From AC-49 sp963817035 (lineage in GTDB: Bacteria; Actinomycetota; Thermoleophilia; Solirubrobacterales; Solirubrobacteraceae), in NCBI GenBank assembly GCA_963817035.1, contig CAWFMM010000004.1:930001-994000 (forward strand): a DNA stretch of 64,000 nucleotides, in the 5' to 3' direction. Every line of letters starts with the position of its first letter. Position 1 is the first letter of the stretch. Positions 40,344 to 48,854 of this stretch are shown one piece after another. The notes under the pieces were generated by a model. That model was not told the origin of the DNA, searched no databases, and saw only the letters and a list, made by a program, of their open reading frames with translations. The position numbers were made by a program, and so were the translations under genes.

Positions 40344-41963
40344 CTAAGGGAACTCTGGGTGCGGCGGCGGCGCGCCGATCGCGGCGTCGATGTCGCCGAT
40401 CGTGTTCACGGGGCCGTGGAACGTGTTCTTGGCACTGATCAGCCACCACAGGCCGACGATGATGAACACGCCGCCGGTGACGACGGGTGTGTAGTTGAAG
40501 AGGTTCCAATCGAAGTTGCTCTTCCACGGCAGGCCGCCAGACGAGAACGGCGCGTCGAAGTAACCGACCACGATGATGAGCACCTCGATCACTGCGATCG
40601 TGCACATCCACTTGTATTTCTTGCCCAGCGTCCAGGGGCCGGTTTCGAAGCGATCGCCCAGACGCAAGCGCAGGAAGATCGGGATGGCGTAGGCAACGTA
40701 GAGGCCGATGGTTCCGATCGACGTGACCGCGCTGAACGCGATCGTGACTCCAGAGCTGTTGCCCGACAGAGCAGGCAGCGTCAGGATCAGCGCGAACGCG
40801 GCGACTCCCATGACCGCGTTGAACGGGATCCGCTTGGCGTTGACCCGCCGCCACGTCCTGTGGCCCGGAACGGCGCCGTCGCGGCTGAACGCGTACATCA
40901 TCCGCGAAGAGCTGGTCATGCAGCTCATGCCGCAGAACATCTGGCCGACAAACGCGGTGATCAGGATGAACTTGACCGCCCAGGTGTCCATCCCGGAACT
41001 GGTGAACACCGAGAACACCGAGCCCGCGTTCTTGTTGATGGTGGCCGGGTCGTTGGCCGCGAACGTGATCGCCAGGAGCACGACGTAGCCGATGATCGCC
41101 GAGTAGAACACCGATCGCCACACTCCCTTGGGCGCCTGCGCGGCGGCATCGTTGGTCTCTTCGGAGATATGGGCCGAGGCGTCGAAGCCGGTGATCGTGT
41201 ACTGCGTGAGCAGGAACCCGAGCGGCAGAACGTAGAGCCAGAACATGCCGCCGGTGATGCTGCCGCCCGCGAAGCCCGAGTTGTTCTCGCGCTGGCCAAA
41301 GACGAAGCTGAGGCTTTGGTGATGAGTCGGGGCGAAGATCAGGATCCCGACGATCACCGCGACACCGAGCACATGCCACCAAACCGAGATGCTGTTGAAG
41401 ATCGCGACGAGGTGGCTGCCGCGGATGTTCACCAAGATGTGGACCAGCAGGATGATCGCGAAGATCGCAAATGTCGCGGTCAGCCCGTGCCAGCCTGGCG
41501 ACCCGAACGCGGCGCTGAAGTTGACGCCTAAGATGTTCACGCCGTACAGACCAAGGATGTTGTAAAGGAACTGGGCAGCAAAATAGTCGACCGAGGCGAG
41601 GATAGCGATCAATCCGAGCAGGTTGAACCAGCCGGTGAACCAGCCCCAGACCGGTGAGCCGAGCTTGCTCGACCAGTAGTAGATGCCGCCCGCAGTGGGC
41701 ATAGCCGAGACCAGCTCGGACATGCACAGGGCGATGACGAGGATGAACGCTGAGACAACCGGCCAGCCCCATGCGATGGCGATCGGGCCCCCGTTGTTCC
41801 ACGCCTGGTAGTAGAGCGTGAAGCAGCCCGCGAGGACCGAGATGATCGTGAACGAGATCGCGAAGTTCTGGAAGCCGCTCCAGCTTCGGTTGAGTTCCTG
41901 CTTGTAACCGAGTTCGGCAAGGCGCTGTTCGTCGTTGCTCAACGGTGCGGCGTCTGACGTCAT
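40344..41963 (-). CDS. APC-superfamily permease, amino acid/choline transporter (ACT) type
   Basis: 539 residues with about 12-13 membrane helices. The start LAELGYKQELNRSWSGFQNF, followed by MSELVSAMPTAGGIYYWSSK and WFTGWFNLLGLIA, is typical of the amino acid/choline transporter family, which includes GABA and choline permeases. Later, GFDASAHISEETNDAAAQAP matches the family's consensus after helix 6. It would import the substrate of the surrounding catabolic genes (choline, GABA, ethanolamine or a polyamine product). It is transcribed toward the aldehyde dehydrogenase and SDR genes. A small palindrome upstream at 42013 may be its operator. Confidence 0.9.
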   Translation of the reverse strand: MTSDAAPLSNDEQRLAELGYKQELNRSWSGFQNFAISFTIISVLAGCFTLYYQAWNNGGPIAIAWGWPVVSAFILVIALCMSELVSAMPTAGGIYYWSSKLGSPVWGWFTGWFNLLGLIAILASVDYFAAQFLYNILGLYGVNILGVNFSAAFGSPGWHGLTATFAIFAIILLVHILVNIRGSHLVAIFNSISVWWHVLGVAVIVGILIFAPTHHQSLSFVFGQRENNSGFAGGSITGGMFWLYVLPLGFLLTQYTITGFDASAHISEETNDAAAQAPKGVWRSVFYSAIIGYVVLLAITFAANDPATINKNAGSVFSVFTSSGMDTWAVKFILITAFVGQMFCGMSCMTSSSRMMYAFSRDGAVPGHRTWRRVNAKRIPFNAVMGVAAFALILTLPALSGNSSGVTIAFSAVTSIGTIGLYVAYAIPIFLRLRLGDRFETGPWTLGKKYKWMCTIAVIEVLIIVVGYFDAPFSSGGLPWKSNFDWNLFNYTPVVTGGVFIIVGLWWLISAKNTFHGPVNTIGDIDAAIGAPPPHPEFP

Positions 41964-42012
41964 CCCATGGCTCCAGTCCTCGATACACGGTGGCCGGACG
42001 GATCAAAGGTGT

Positions 42013-42023
42013 GATGGTCCATC
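42013..42023. promoter_or_regulatory. Palindrome GATGG-T-CCATC upstream of permease
   Basis: An 11-nt palindrome in the 128-nt divergent region 41964-42091, about 50 nt before the permease start, nested in a wider AAAGG...CCTTT pair. GntR/FadR-type regulators bind short TGGT-like palindromes, and one is coded at 43290-44009. Only one copy was found, so the link is weak. Confidence 0.25.
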
Positions 42024-42091
42024 CTTTGGATTTCGCGACTGTATGCCTGTCCGACTCCGGATGTCAACCGATCTTTTGCGATCCTCGGTAA

Positions 42092-43270
42092 ATGCGGGAC
42101 GGCGTTGCGATCCTGGTCGTCGGGCTGATGCTCACGGCCGCACTGTTCAGCACGCTTCTCGCGGGCCGAACCGGTCTGCCCACATTGCTCCTGTTTCTCG
42201 GTCTCGGGATGGTGGTGGGCAGCGACGGGCTGGGGTGGCTGGATTTCGGCGACTACGTGCTCGCGCGCCGTGTGGGCGTGATCTGCCTGGCGCTGATCCT
42301 GTTCGAGGGCGGGCTGGCGACCGGCTTCGAGGAGATCCGTCCCGTCCTGCCCTCCTCGGCGAGTCTCGCGCTGGTCGCCACGACGATCACCGCGGTCATC
42401 GGTGGGCTGGCGGCGTCGTGGCTGTTCGGCCTGTCGACGCTCGAGGGGCTGCTGCTCGGCTCGATCGTCGCCTCGACTGACGGGGCGGCGACATTCGCGC
42501 TGCTGCGCGGGTCGGCGCTGCGCCGGCGCCTGGCGCTGACGCTCGAGGGCGAGGCGGGGCTGAATGATCCGATCGCCGTCCTGCTCGTGCTCGGGTTCAT
42601 CGACTGGCTGACTCACCCTGGGTTCGGGATCGCGGACATGCTGTGGCTGCTCGTCCGCGAGCTGTCGATCGGCGCCGCCGCCGGGCTGATCGTCGGCCTG
42701 CTTGCCGCCAAGGCGATCGACCGCGTCGAGCTGGCCAGCCGCGGGCTCTACCCAATCGCCTCGCTCGCCGCCGGCGCGCTGGCCTACGGCTTGGCCGACA
42801 CGCTGCACGGCTCCGGCTTTCTCGCCGTCTACCTGACCGGCATGGCGCTGGCCGGCGTGCGCAGCGACGTTCGCGGCGCGCTCGAGCCGTTCCACGAGTC
42901 GCTGGCCTCGCTGGCCCAGCTGACGTTGTTCCTCGTCCTGGGGTTGCTCGTATTCCCGTCGCGTCTCGGCGATGTCGCGGTCAAGGGGACCGCGCTCGCG
43001 CTGGTCAGCGTCGTCATCGCGCGCCCGCTCGGCGTCTTCGTGGCGCTGCCGTTCGGCTACGACGTGCGCGAGCGCGTGGTCCTGGCGTGGGCGGGGCTAC
43101 GCGGCGCGGTGCCGGTCGTGTTGGCGACCTTCGGCGTCATCTCCGGCGTCGCCCATTCGATCGAGTTCTTCGACATCGTCTTCTTCGCCGTGCTCGTGTC
43201 GACGCTGCTGCAGGGGTTGACGTTCGAGCCCCTGGCGCGGCGGTTGGGGTTGGTGGAGGGCGATCCCTGA
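42092..43270 (+). CDS. CPA1-type cation/proton antiporter
   Basis: 392 residues and about 12 helices. Signature segments are LALILFEGGLATGFEEIRPV, GSIVASTDGAATFALLRGSA and LEGEAGLNDPIAVLLVLGFI, whose Asn-Asp pair is the ion-binding site of this family. Later comes VVLAWAGLRGAVPVVLATFG. This is the membrane part of NhaP2/CvrA-type K+/H+ or Na+/H+ antiporters, without their cytoplasmic TrkA-like tail. It sits among amine genes and may only be a neighbour; antiporters also offset the pH change from ammonia release. Confidence 0.9.
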   Translation: MRDGVAILVVGLMLTAALFSTLLAGRTGLPTLLLFLGLGMVVGSDGLGWLDFGDYVLARRVGVICLALILFEGGLATGFEEIRPVLPSSASLALVATTITAVIGGLAASWLFGLSTLEGLLLGSIVASTDGAATFALLRGSALRRRLALTLEGEAGLNDPIAVLLVLGFIDWLTHPGFGIADMLWLLVRELSIGAAAGLIVGLLAAKAIDRVELASRGLYPIASLAAGALAYGLADTLHGSGFLAVYLTGMALAGVRSDVRGALEPFHESLASLAQLTLFLVLGLLVFPSRLGDVAVKGTALALVSVVIARPLGVFVALPFGYDVRERVVLAWAGLRGAVPVVLATFGVISGVAHSIEFFDIVFFAVLVSTLLQGLTFEPLARRLGLVEGDP

Positions 43271-43289
43271 GGGCCCGCGCCCCCCTCGC

Positions 43290-44009
43290 TCACCCCGGCA
43301 GCAGCCCCTGCAGCACGTGCTCGGTCCCGCGCACGTGCTCGGTCATCACCCGTATCGCGCGCTCGCCGTCGCGCGCCCGAACCGCCGCCAGCAGCGACGC
43401 ATGCTGTGCGTTCGACCACCCGAGAACCTCGTGCGGGTGGGCGATATGCGAGATCAGGTCGGTCATGGCGCTCTGGGCTTCGGTCGCCGAGATCACGAGC
43501 TGCGGGCTCGACGTCGCCTCGGCCAGCGCGATGTGGAAGCGGATGTCGGCCTGGCGGTAGGCGGGGAAGTCGTCGAGCGCGGCGTCCATCGCGGCGACCT
43601 GTTCGTCGAGCGCGCCGAGCGAGGTCGCGTCGGCACGCTCCGCCGCCAGCAGCGCGACGCCGATCTCGACCGCGAGGCGCGAGTCGAGCTTGTCCTGCCA
43701 GCCCGCCAGCTGCTCGATCGTCGGCGGATGCGCCGGCGGCGGGAGGTCGGCGACGAACGTGCCGCCGCCACGCCCGCGCGCCGCGCGCAGGTGGCCCGAC
43801 TGGACGAGCGCGGTCAGCGCCTGGCGCAGCGTCGAACGCGAGATCTCCAGCCGCGCGCACAGCTCGCGTTCGGCCGGGAGTTGGGTTCCGGGGGTCAGAA
43901 GGCCGAGCTTGATCGCGGTGCCCAGCCGGTCGAGGGTCTCCTCGAACGCGGTCTGGGAACGCACCGGCGCGAAGACGCTGTCGCTCGGTGTGGACTGCCG
44001 CGCGGTCAC
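43290..44009 (-). CDS. FadR-subfamily GntR transcriptional regulator
   Basis: 239 residues. A GntR winged helix lies near the N-terminus (PGTQLPAERELCARLEISRS, TLRQALTALVQSGHLRAARG). The FCD effector domain follows, with helices containing RQADIRFHIALAEATSS and HASLLAAVRARDGERAIRVM; its His and Asp residues form the usual metal/carboxylate pocket. The start overlaps the stop of the glutamine-synthetase-like gene by 4 nt, so ligase and regulator are made together and the regulator probably controls this cluster in response to a carboxylate or amine product. Confidence 0.92.
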   Translation of the reverse strand: MTARQSTPSDSVFAPVRSQTAFEETLDRLGTAIKLGLLTPGTQLPAERELCARLEISRSTLRQALTALVQSGHLRAARGRGGGTFVADLPPPAHPPTIEQLAGWQDKLDSRLAVEIGVALLAAERADATSLGALDEQVAAMDAALDDFPAYRQADIRFHIALAEATSSPQLVISATEAQSAMTDLISHIAHPHEVLGWSNAQHASLLAAVRARDGERAIRVMTEHVRGTEHVLQGLLPG

Positions 44010-45334
44010 AGTCGTTCGAATCCGCGGAAGCGCTCCCAGTCGGTCACTGCGGCCTCGAACGCGGCGAGCTCGACGCGGGCGTTGTTGAGGTAGTGATCGA
44101 CGACCTCGTCGCCGAACGCGGAGCGGGCGACGTCACTCGCATCGAACAGGTCACGGGCGTCGCGCAGCGTCGAGGGGACGCGTGGCTTGTCGGCGGTGTA
44201 GGCGTTGCCGGCGAACGCCGGCTCGAGCTCGAGCTCGTTCTCGACGCCGTGCAGCCCGCCGGCGATCAGCGCGGCCAGCGTCAGGTAGGGGTTGACGTCG
44301 GCACCGGGCAGCCGGCATTCGATCCGCGTCGCCGGGCCGTGGCCGACCGCGCGCAGCGAGCAGGTGCGGTTGTCGGTTCCCCACGCGACGGCGGTCGGGG
44401 CGAACGACCCGGGGGCGAAGCGCTTGTACGAGTTGATGTTCGGCGCGTGGAACAGCGTCAGCTCGCGCAGCGTCGCGACGAGGCCGGCGACGAACTGCTT
44501 GAACACCTCCGGCTGGGTCTGGAAGACGGGCGTGCCGTCGGCGTCGGCGAGCGAGAGGTGAACATGGCACGAGTTGCCCTCGCGCTCGTCCCACTTGGCC
44601 ATGAACGTGATCGCCATGCCCTCCTGTGCGGCGATCTCCTTGGCGCCCGTCTTGTAGACGCTGTGCTCGTCGGCCGTGCGCAGCGCCGGGCCGTAGAGGA
44701 AGTTGATCTCGTGCTGGCCGAAATTGCACTCGCCCTTGGAGTTCTCGACCTTCATGCCCGTCTCGGCCATCGCGTTGCGGATCCGGCGCAGCAGCGGCTC
44801 GATCCGTGACGTTCCGATCATCGAGTAGTCGACGTTGTAGAGATTGGCGGGCTCGAGATCGCGGTAGCCGCGCTTGAACGCCTCTTCGTAGCCGGTGCGA
44901 AAGACGATGAACTCGAGCTCGGTGCCGGCGAACGCGTTCCAGCCTCGCTCGGCGAGGCGGTCGAGCTGGCCGCGCAGGATCTGGCGCGGAGAGGCGACGA
45001 CCGGGCGCCCGTCCAGCCAGTGGATATCGGCCAGGCAGAGGACCGTCGCCTCGTGCCACGGGATCGTCATCAGCGTCGAGAGGTCGGGCCGCATCTCGAA
45101 ATCGCCGTAGCCCTGCTCCCACGAGCTCATCGCGTAGCCCTCGACGGTGTTCATGTCGACGTCGACCGCGAGCAGGTAGTTGCACGCCTCGGCGCCGTGT
45201 TCGGCCACGGCCTCCGCGAAATGCGTGCCGGTCAGCCGCTTGCCCTGGAGCCGGCCCTGCATATCGGTCAGGCAGAGCAGGACGGTGTCAACCGCGCCGC
45301 GATCGACCTGGGCCCTGAGCTCATCGAGCGTCAT
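44006..45334 (-). CDS. Glutamine synthetase-like ligase (gamma-glutamyl amine synthetase type)
   Basis: 442 residues from the ATG at 45334. The beta-grasp start (DTVLLCLTDMQGRLQGKRLT), EGYAMSSWEQGYGDFEMRPD, the metal-binding ELEFIVF and GECNFGQHEINF, NSCHVHLSL, and the end pocket CSLRAVGHGPATRIECRLPG with DVNPYLTLAA are all present. There is no C-terminal adenylylation loop of the standard GlnA. This form is close to PuuA, GlnA3 and GlnA4, which add glutamate to putrescine, polyamines or ethanolamine. Permease, aldehyde dehydrogenase and GntR genes next to it favour such a role. Primary nitrogen assimilation is less likely. The gene is divergent from the phosphotransferase with 66 nt between starts. 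Confidence 0.88.
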   Translation of the reverse strand: MTLDELRAQVDRGAVDTVLLCLTDMQGRLQGKRLTGTHFAEAVAEHGAEACNYLLAVDVDMNTVEGYAMSSWEQGYGDFEMRPDLSTLMTIPWHEATVLCLADIHWLDGRPVVASPRQILRGQLDRLAERGWNAFAGTELEFIVFRTGYEEAFKRGYRDLEPANLYNVDYSMIGTSRIEPLLRRIRNAMAETGMKVENSKGECNFGQHEINFLYGPALRTADEHSVYKTGAKEIAAQEGMAITFMAKWDEREGNSCHVHLSLADADGTPVFQTQPEVFKQFVAGLVATLRELTLFHAPNINSYKRFAPGSFAPTAVAWGTDNRTCSLRAVGHGPATRIECRLPGADVNPYLTLAALIAGGLHGVENELELEPAFAGNAYTADKPRVPSTLRDARDLFDASDVARSAFGDEVVDHYLNNARVELAAFEAAVTDWERFRGFERL

Positions 45335-45400
45335 CGCTTGGCGAAGGTACAGTGAACACGCCTTTACATGCAAGCGGGCGCGCCCTAGGGTCGCGCCCCG

Positions 45401-46306
45401 ATGGCCGATCTCGACGTTCTGCTGGCCCGGCTCGAGCCGACGCTCGGAGCAGTCACCGCGGCGCCCCTTCCGCTCGACGGGGGCTTCACCAATAGCAACT
45501 ACCGCGTCGGATTGGGCGGGACCTCGTATGTGGTCCGCGTCTGCGGCACGAACACCGACGCGCTCGGAATCGATCGCCACAACGAATGCGAGGCGACGCG
45601 GATCGCCGCCGGGCTCGGCATCGCCCCCGATGTCGTCGCCTTCCTGCCCGACGACGACGTCTTGATCACCCGCTTCATCACCGGGGCGCCGCTCGACGAC
45701 GGTGAGCTGGGCGACGAGCCGTTCCTGTCGCAGATCGCGCGGATGCTGCGCACGCTCCACGGCGGGCCGCCGTTCCGGGCGACGTTCGACGCGTTCTCGA
45801 TCGTCGTCGAGCATCGCGACGCGATCCTTCAGCGCGGCGGAAGCGTGCCGCGCCAGTACGCCGACGCCGCGCGCGCCGCCGACCAGATCGCCGCCGTGCT
45901 CAGCGGCCCGGACCACGTTCCCGTGCCCTGCCACAACGATCTGCTCTCGGGCAACGTGCTGCGCGACGGGGAGCACCTGTCGCTCGTCGACTGGGAGTAC
46001 GCGGGGATGAACGACCGCTTCTTCGATCTCGCCAACCTGTCGGTCAACAACGGCCTGACGCCCGACGAGGAGGCCCGGCTGCTGAGCGTCTACTTTGACG
46101 AGCCGCCAACCGAGCGCCACCGCGCCGAGCTGTCGCTGATGCGGATCATGAGCGACTTCCGCGAGGCGATGTGGGGGGCCGTGCAGGCGGTGGTCAGCGA
46201 GATCGAAATGGACTACGAGGCATATGCCGACAAGCACTTCGCGCGGCTGCTGGAAGCCGTGGAAATGACTCAGTTCCAGGAGAATCTGCATGGCGCGGCC
46301 GCGTGA
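45401..46306 (+). CDS. Phosphotransferase of the choline/ethanolamine kinase-APH fold
   Basis: 301 residues. The N-lobe GGFTNSNYRVGLGGTSYVVR is the ATP loop of choline/ethanolamine and thiamine kinases. The catalytic loop CHNDLLSGNVLRDGEH (Brenner motif, HNDxxxxN) and the metal motif LVDWEYAGMNDRFFDLANLS follow. The DWEYAG-x-x-x-R-x-FDLAN signature is that of choline/ethanolamine kinases rather than of aminoglycoside resistance enzymes. It overlaps the next gene by 17 nt, so it is made with a dimethylglycine-dehydrogenase-like enzyme. This again points to choline- or ethanolamine-type compounds as the substrates of the island. Confidence 0.88.
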   Translation: MADLDVLLARLEPTLGAVTAAPLPLDGGFTNSNYRVGLGGTSYVVRVCGTNTDALGIDRHNECEATRIAAGLGIAPDVVAFLPDDDVLITRFITGAPLDDGELGDEPFLSQIARMLRTLHGGPPFRATFDAFSIVVEHRDAILQRGGSVPRQYADAARAADQIAAVLSGPDHVPVPCHNDLLSGNVLRDGEHLSLVDWEYAGMNDRFFDLANLSVNNGLTPDEEARLLSVYFDEPPTERHRAELSLMRIMSDFREAMWGAVQAVVSEIEMDYEAYADKHFARLLEAVEMTQFQENLHGAAA

Positions 46307-48731
46307 CGTTCCCGACCGCGCGCGCGTGGTCATCATCGGCGGCGGGGTCGGCGGCACGTCGATCGCCTACCACCTGGCCGAGCTCGGTGAGACCGATGTC
46401 GTGCTCGTCGACCGCAACGAGCTGACCAGCGGATCGACGTTCCACTCGGCCGGCCTGGTCGGGCAGCTGCGCGGCTCGGTGACGCTGACCCAGATGATGA
46501 TGTGGTCGGTCGAGCTCTACCGGGCGCTCGACTGCGGCTGGGTCGAGTGCGGCGGAATCCGGTTGGCGTGTACGCCGGAGCGCGAGCAGGAGACCCACCG
46601 CCAGGTCGCTTGGGCGCGGACGTTCGGGCTGCCGCTCGAGCTGATCAGCGCCGACGAGGCGGTCGACAGGTTCCCGCTCATGGTCCCCGACGGGGTGCGC
46701 GTTGCGTCATACCTGGCGACCGACGGCTACCTCGACCCGTCGCAGTTGACCTACGCGCTGGCCGAGGGCGCGCGCGAGGGCGGCGCGAAGATCTTCACCC
46801 ACACGCGCGTCAACGGGATCGAGGTGCGCGACGGGCGCGTGCGCTCGGTCGACACCGAGTGGGGGACGATCGAGTGCGAGGTCGTCGTCGACGCCGGCGG
46901 GATGTACGCGGCGGAGATCGCCCGTATGGCGGGTGTGCGCGTGCCGATCGTCCCGTTCGCCCACGAGTACCTGGTCACCCAGCCGTTTCGTGATCGCTCG
47001 CAGCTGCGCCATCTACCGACGCTGCGCGATCCCGACAACCTCATCTACTTCCGTGAGGAAGGGGAGGGGCTCATCATGGGCGGCTATGAGCGCCAGAGCG
47101 CGCCATGGTCGCTGGACGAGCGGCTGCTCGACGCGATCCCCCAGGACTTCAACGGCCGCCTGCTCGAGGAGGACTGGCCGCGCTTCGAGGAGATCGCCGA
47201 CGCATCCAAGCGCCGCGTGCCGGTGATGGACGAGGTCACGATCACCAAGCTGATCAACGGGCCGGAGGCGTTCACGCCCGACAACGAGTTCTGCCTCGGC
47301 GAGACGGACGTGCGGGGGTTCTTCGTCGCGGCCGGGTTCTGCGCCCACGGGCTGGCCGGCGCCGGCGGCGTCGGGCGCGTGATGGCCGAGTGGATCATCG
47401 AGGGCCAGCCTTCGATCGATGCGTGGGAGATGGACGTGCGGCGCTTCGGCGCGCACTTCCGCTCGCCGTCGTACACGCTCAAGCGCGCGACCGAGGTCTA
47501 CGAGACCTACTACGACATCAAGTACCCCGGGCACGAGCGTCTCGCCGGTCGGCCCTTGCGCGTGTCGAGCGCGTACTCGTGGCACGCCGAGCACGGCGCG
47601 CTCTTCGGCGAGAAGTCCGGCTGGGAGCGGGTCAACTACTACGAGTCCAACGCCCCGGCGGGCGACGCGTCGTTGCGGCCCGACGGCTGGGCGGGGATGC
47701 ACTGGTCGCCGGCGATCGGCGCTGAGCACGTCGCCACGCGCGAACGCGCCGGCCTGTTCGACGAGTCGTCGTTCGCCAAGCTCGAGGTGGCCGGGCCGGG
47801 CGCCGCGGCGTTCCTGCAATCGCTGTGTGACAACGACGTCGCCCGTGACGTCGGCGCGATCACCTACACGCAGATGCTCAACCCGCGCGGCGGGATCGAG
47901 TGCGACTTCACCGTGACGCGCGTCGAGGAGGAGCTGTTCTCGATCGTCACCGGCACCGCGTTCGGCAACCACGACCTCTCGTGGATTCGCAGCCATCTGC
48001 CCGACGACGGTTCGGTCCGGCTGAGCGACGTGACGGCACGCTGGGCGACGTTCGCGCTGTGGGGGCCGCGGGCTCGACACGTGCTCGCGCCCCTGACCAC
48101 CGACGCGCTGGACTTCCCGTACATGACGATGCGCGATCTCGCGGTCGGCGACGTGCCGGTGCGCGCGCTGCGGGTGACGTTCGTCGGTGAGCTCGGGTGG
48201 GAGCTCTACTGCCCGACCGAGTACGGAGCGGGGCTGTGGCGCACACTGTGGGAGGCCGGCCAGCCCCACGGGCTCATGGCCTGCGGATACAAGGCGATCG
48301 ACTCGCTGCGCCTGGAGAAGGGATACCGCGTCTGGGCGGCGGACATCACGCCGGACGAGACGCCCTACGAGTCGGGGCTCGGCTTCTGCGTCGATCTCGA
48401 GAAGGGCGACTTCGTCGGCCGTGACGCGCTGGTGGCCGCGCAGGAGAACGACCCCGCCCGCCTGCGGACGCGCTTGCGGTGCCTCGTGTTGGACAATCCG
48501 CGCGCGGTGGCGCTGGGCAACGAGCCGGTGCGGGTCGCTGGCGAGATCGTCGGCCGGGTGACGAGCGGTGGGTACGGCTACACGGTCGCGGAGTCGATCG
48601 CCTACGCCCATCTGCCGCCCGACGTCGAGGTCGGCGCGCGGATCGAGGTCGACATCTTCGGAACGTGGGTCGGGGGAGAGGTCATGGGGGGTCCGCTGGT
48701 CGATCCGAAGGGCGAGCGCGTCCGCGCATGA
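46290..48731 (+). CDS. Dimethylglycine/sarcosine dehydrogenase-like protein (FAD oxidase + GcvT folate domain)
   Basis: 813 residues in two parts. The N-terminal DAO-type FAD domain reads ARVVIIGGGVGGTSIAYHLA, then TSGSTFHSAGLVGQLR, where His52 is at the place of the covalent FAD-His of dimethylglycine dehydrogenase. A middle FAO domain follows (SYTLKRATEVYETYYDIKYP). The C-terminal aminomethyltransferase domain (from about residue 430) has RERAGLFDESSFAKLEVAGP, FTVTRVEEELFSIVTGTA, GELGWELYCPTEYGAGLW and ACGYKAIDSLRLEKGYRVWA. Such enzymes take methyl groups off N-methyl amines and pass the C1 unit to tetrahydrofolate. The exact amine is not known. Translation overlaps the kinase gene by 17 nt. 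Confidence 0.92.
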   Translation: MARPRDVPDRARVVIIGGGVGGTSIAYHLAELGETDVVLVDRNELTSGSTFHSAGLVGQLRGSVTLTQMMMWSVELYRALDCGWVECGGIRLACTPEREQETHRQVAWARTFGLPLELISADEAVDRFPLMVPDGVRVASYLATDGYLDPSQLTYALAEGAREGGAKIFTHTRVNGIEVRDGRVRSVDTEWGTIECEVVVDAGGMYAAEIARMAGVRVPIVPFAHEYLVTQPFRDRSQLRHLPTLRDPDNLIYFREEGEGLIMGGYERQSAPWSLDERLLDAIPQDFNGRLLEEDWPRFEEIADASKRRVPVMDEVTITKLINGPEAFTPDNEFCLGETDVRGFFVAAGFCAHGLAGAGGVGRVMAEWIIEGQPSIDAWEMDVRRFGAHFRSPSYTLKRATEVYETYYDIKYPGHERLAGRPLRVSSAYSWHAEHGALFGEKSGWERVNYYESNAPAGDASLRPDGWAGMHWSPAIGAEHVATRERAGLFDESSFAKLEVAGPGAAAFLQSLCDNDVARDVGAITYTQMLNPRGGIECDFTVTRVEEELFSIVTGTAFGNHDLSWIRSHLPDDGSVRLSDVTARWATFALWGPRARHVLAPLTTDALDFPYMTMRDLAVGDVPVRALRVTFVGELGWELYCPTEYGAGLWRTLWEAGQPHGLMACGYKAIDSLRLEKGYRVWAADITPDETPYESGLGFCVDLEKGDFVGRDALVAAQENDPARLRTRLRCLVLDNPRAVALGNEPVRVAGEIVGRVTSGGYGYTVAESIAYAHLPPDVEVGARIEVDIFGTWVGGEVMGGPLVDPKGERVRA

Positions 48732-48829
48732 CCGTCGTAGTCGGTGCGGCTGCGCGCCCCGGTGCTCGCCGCCTCGGGGTCGATGTGAAGCGCTGCGGCG
48801 ACGCAGATTTGTTGAGCGAGCGCGCTGTA

Positions 48830-48844
48830 AGGGGTCTGACCCCT
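48830..48844. terminator. Hairpin AGGGGTCTGACCCCT between convergent genes
   Basis: 6-bp arms AGGGGT/ACCCCT around a 3-nt centre, 99 nt after the flavoprotein stop and 11 nt before the convergent acyl-CoA synthetase stop. This position fits a bidirectional terminator. A near copy lies at 30782-30794. Confidence 0.4.
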
Positions 48845-48854
48845 GCGAGGACGC

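Noticed and set aside
45401..46306. Aminoglycoside resistance phosphotransferase
   Set aside because: The DWEYAG-x-x-x-R-x-FDLAN signature and the operon with a dimethylglycine-dehydrogenase-like gene favour a choline/ethanolamine-type kinase.
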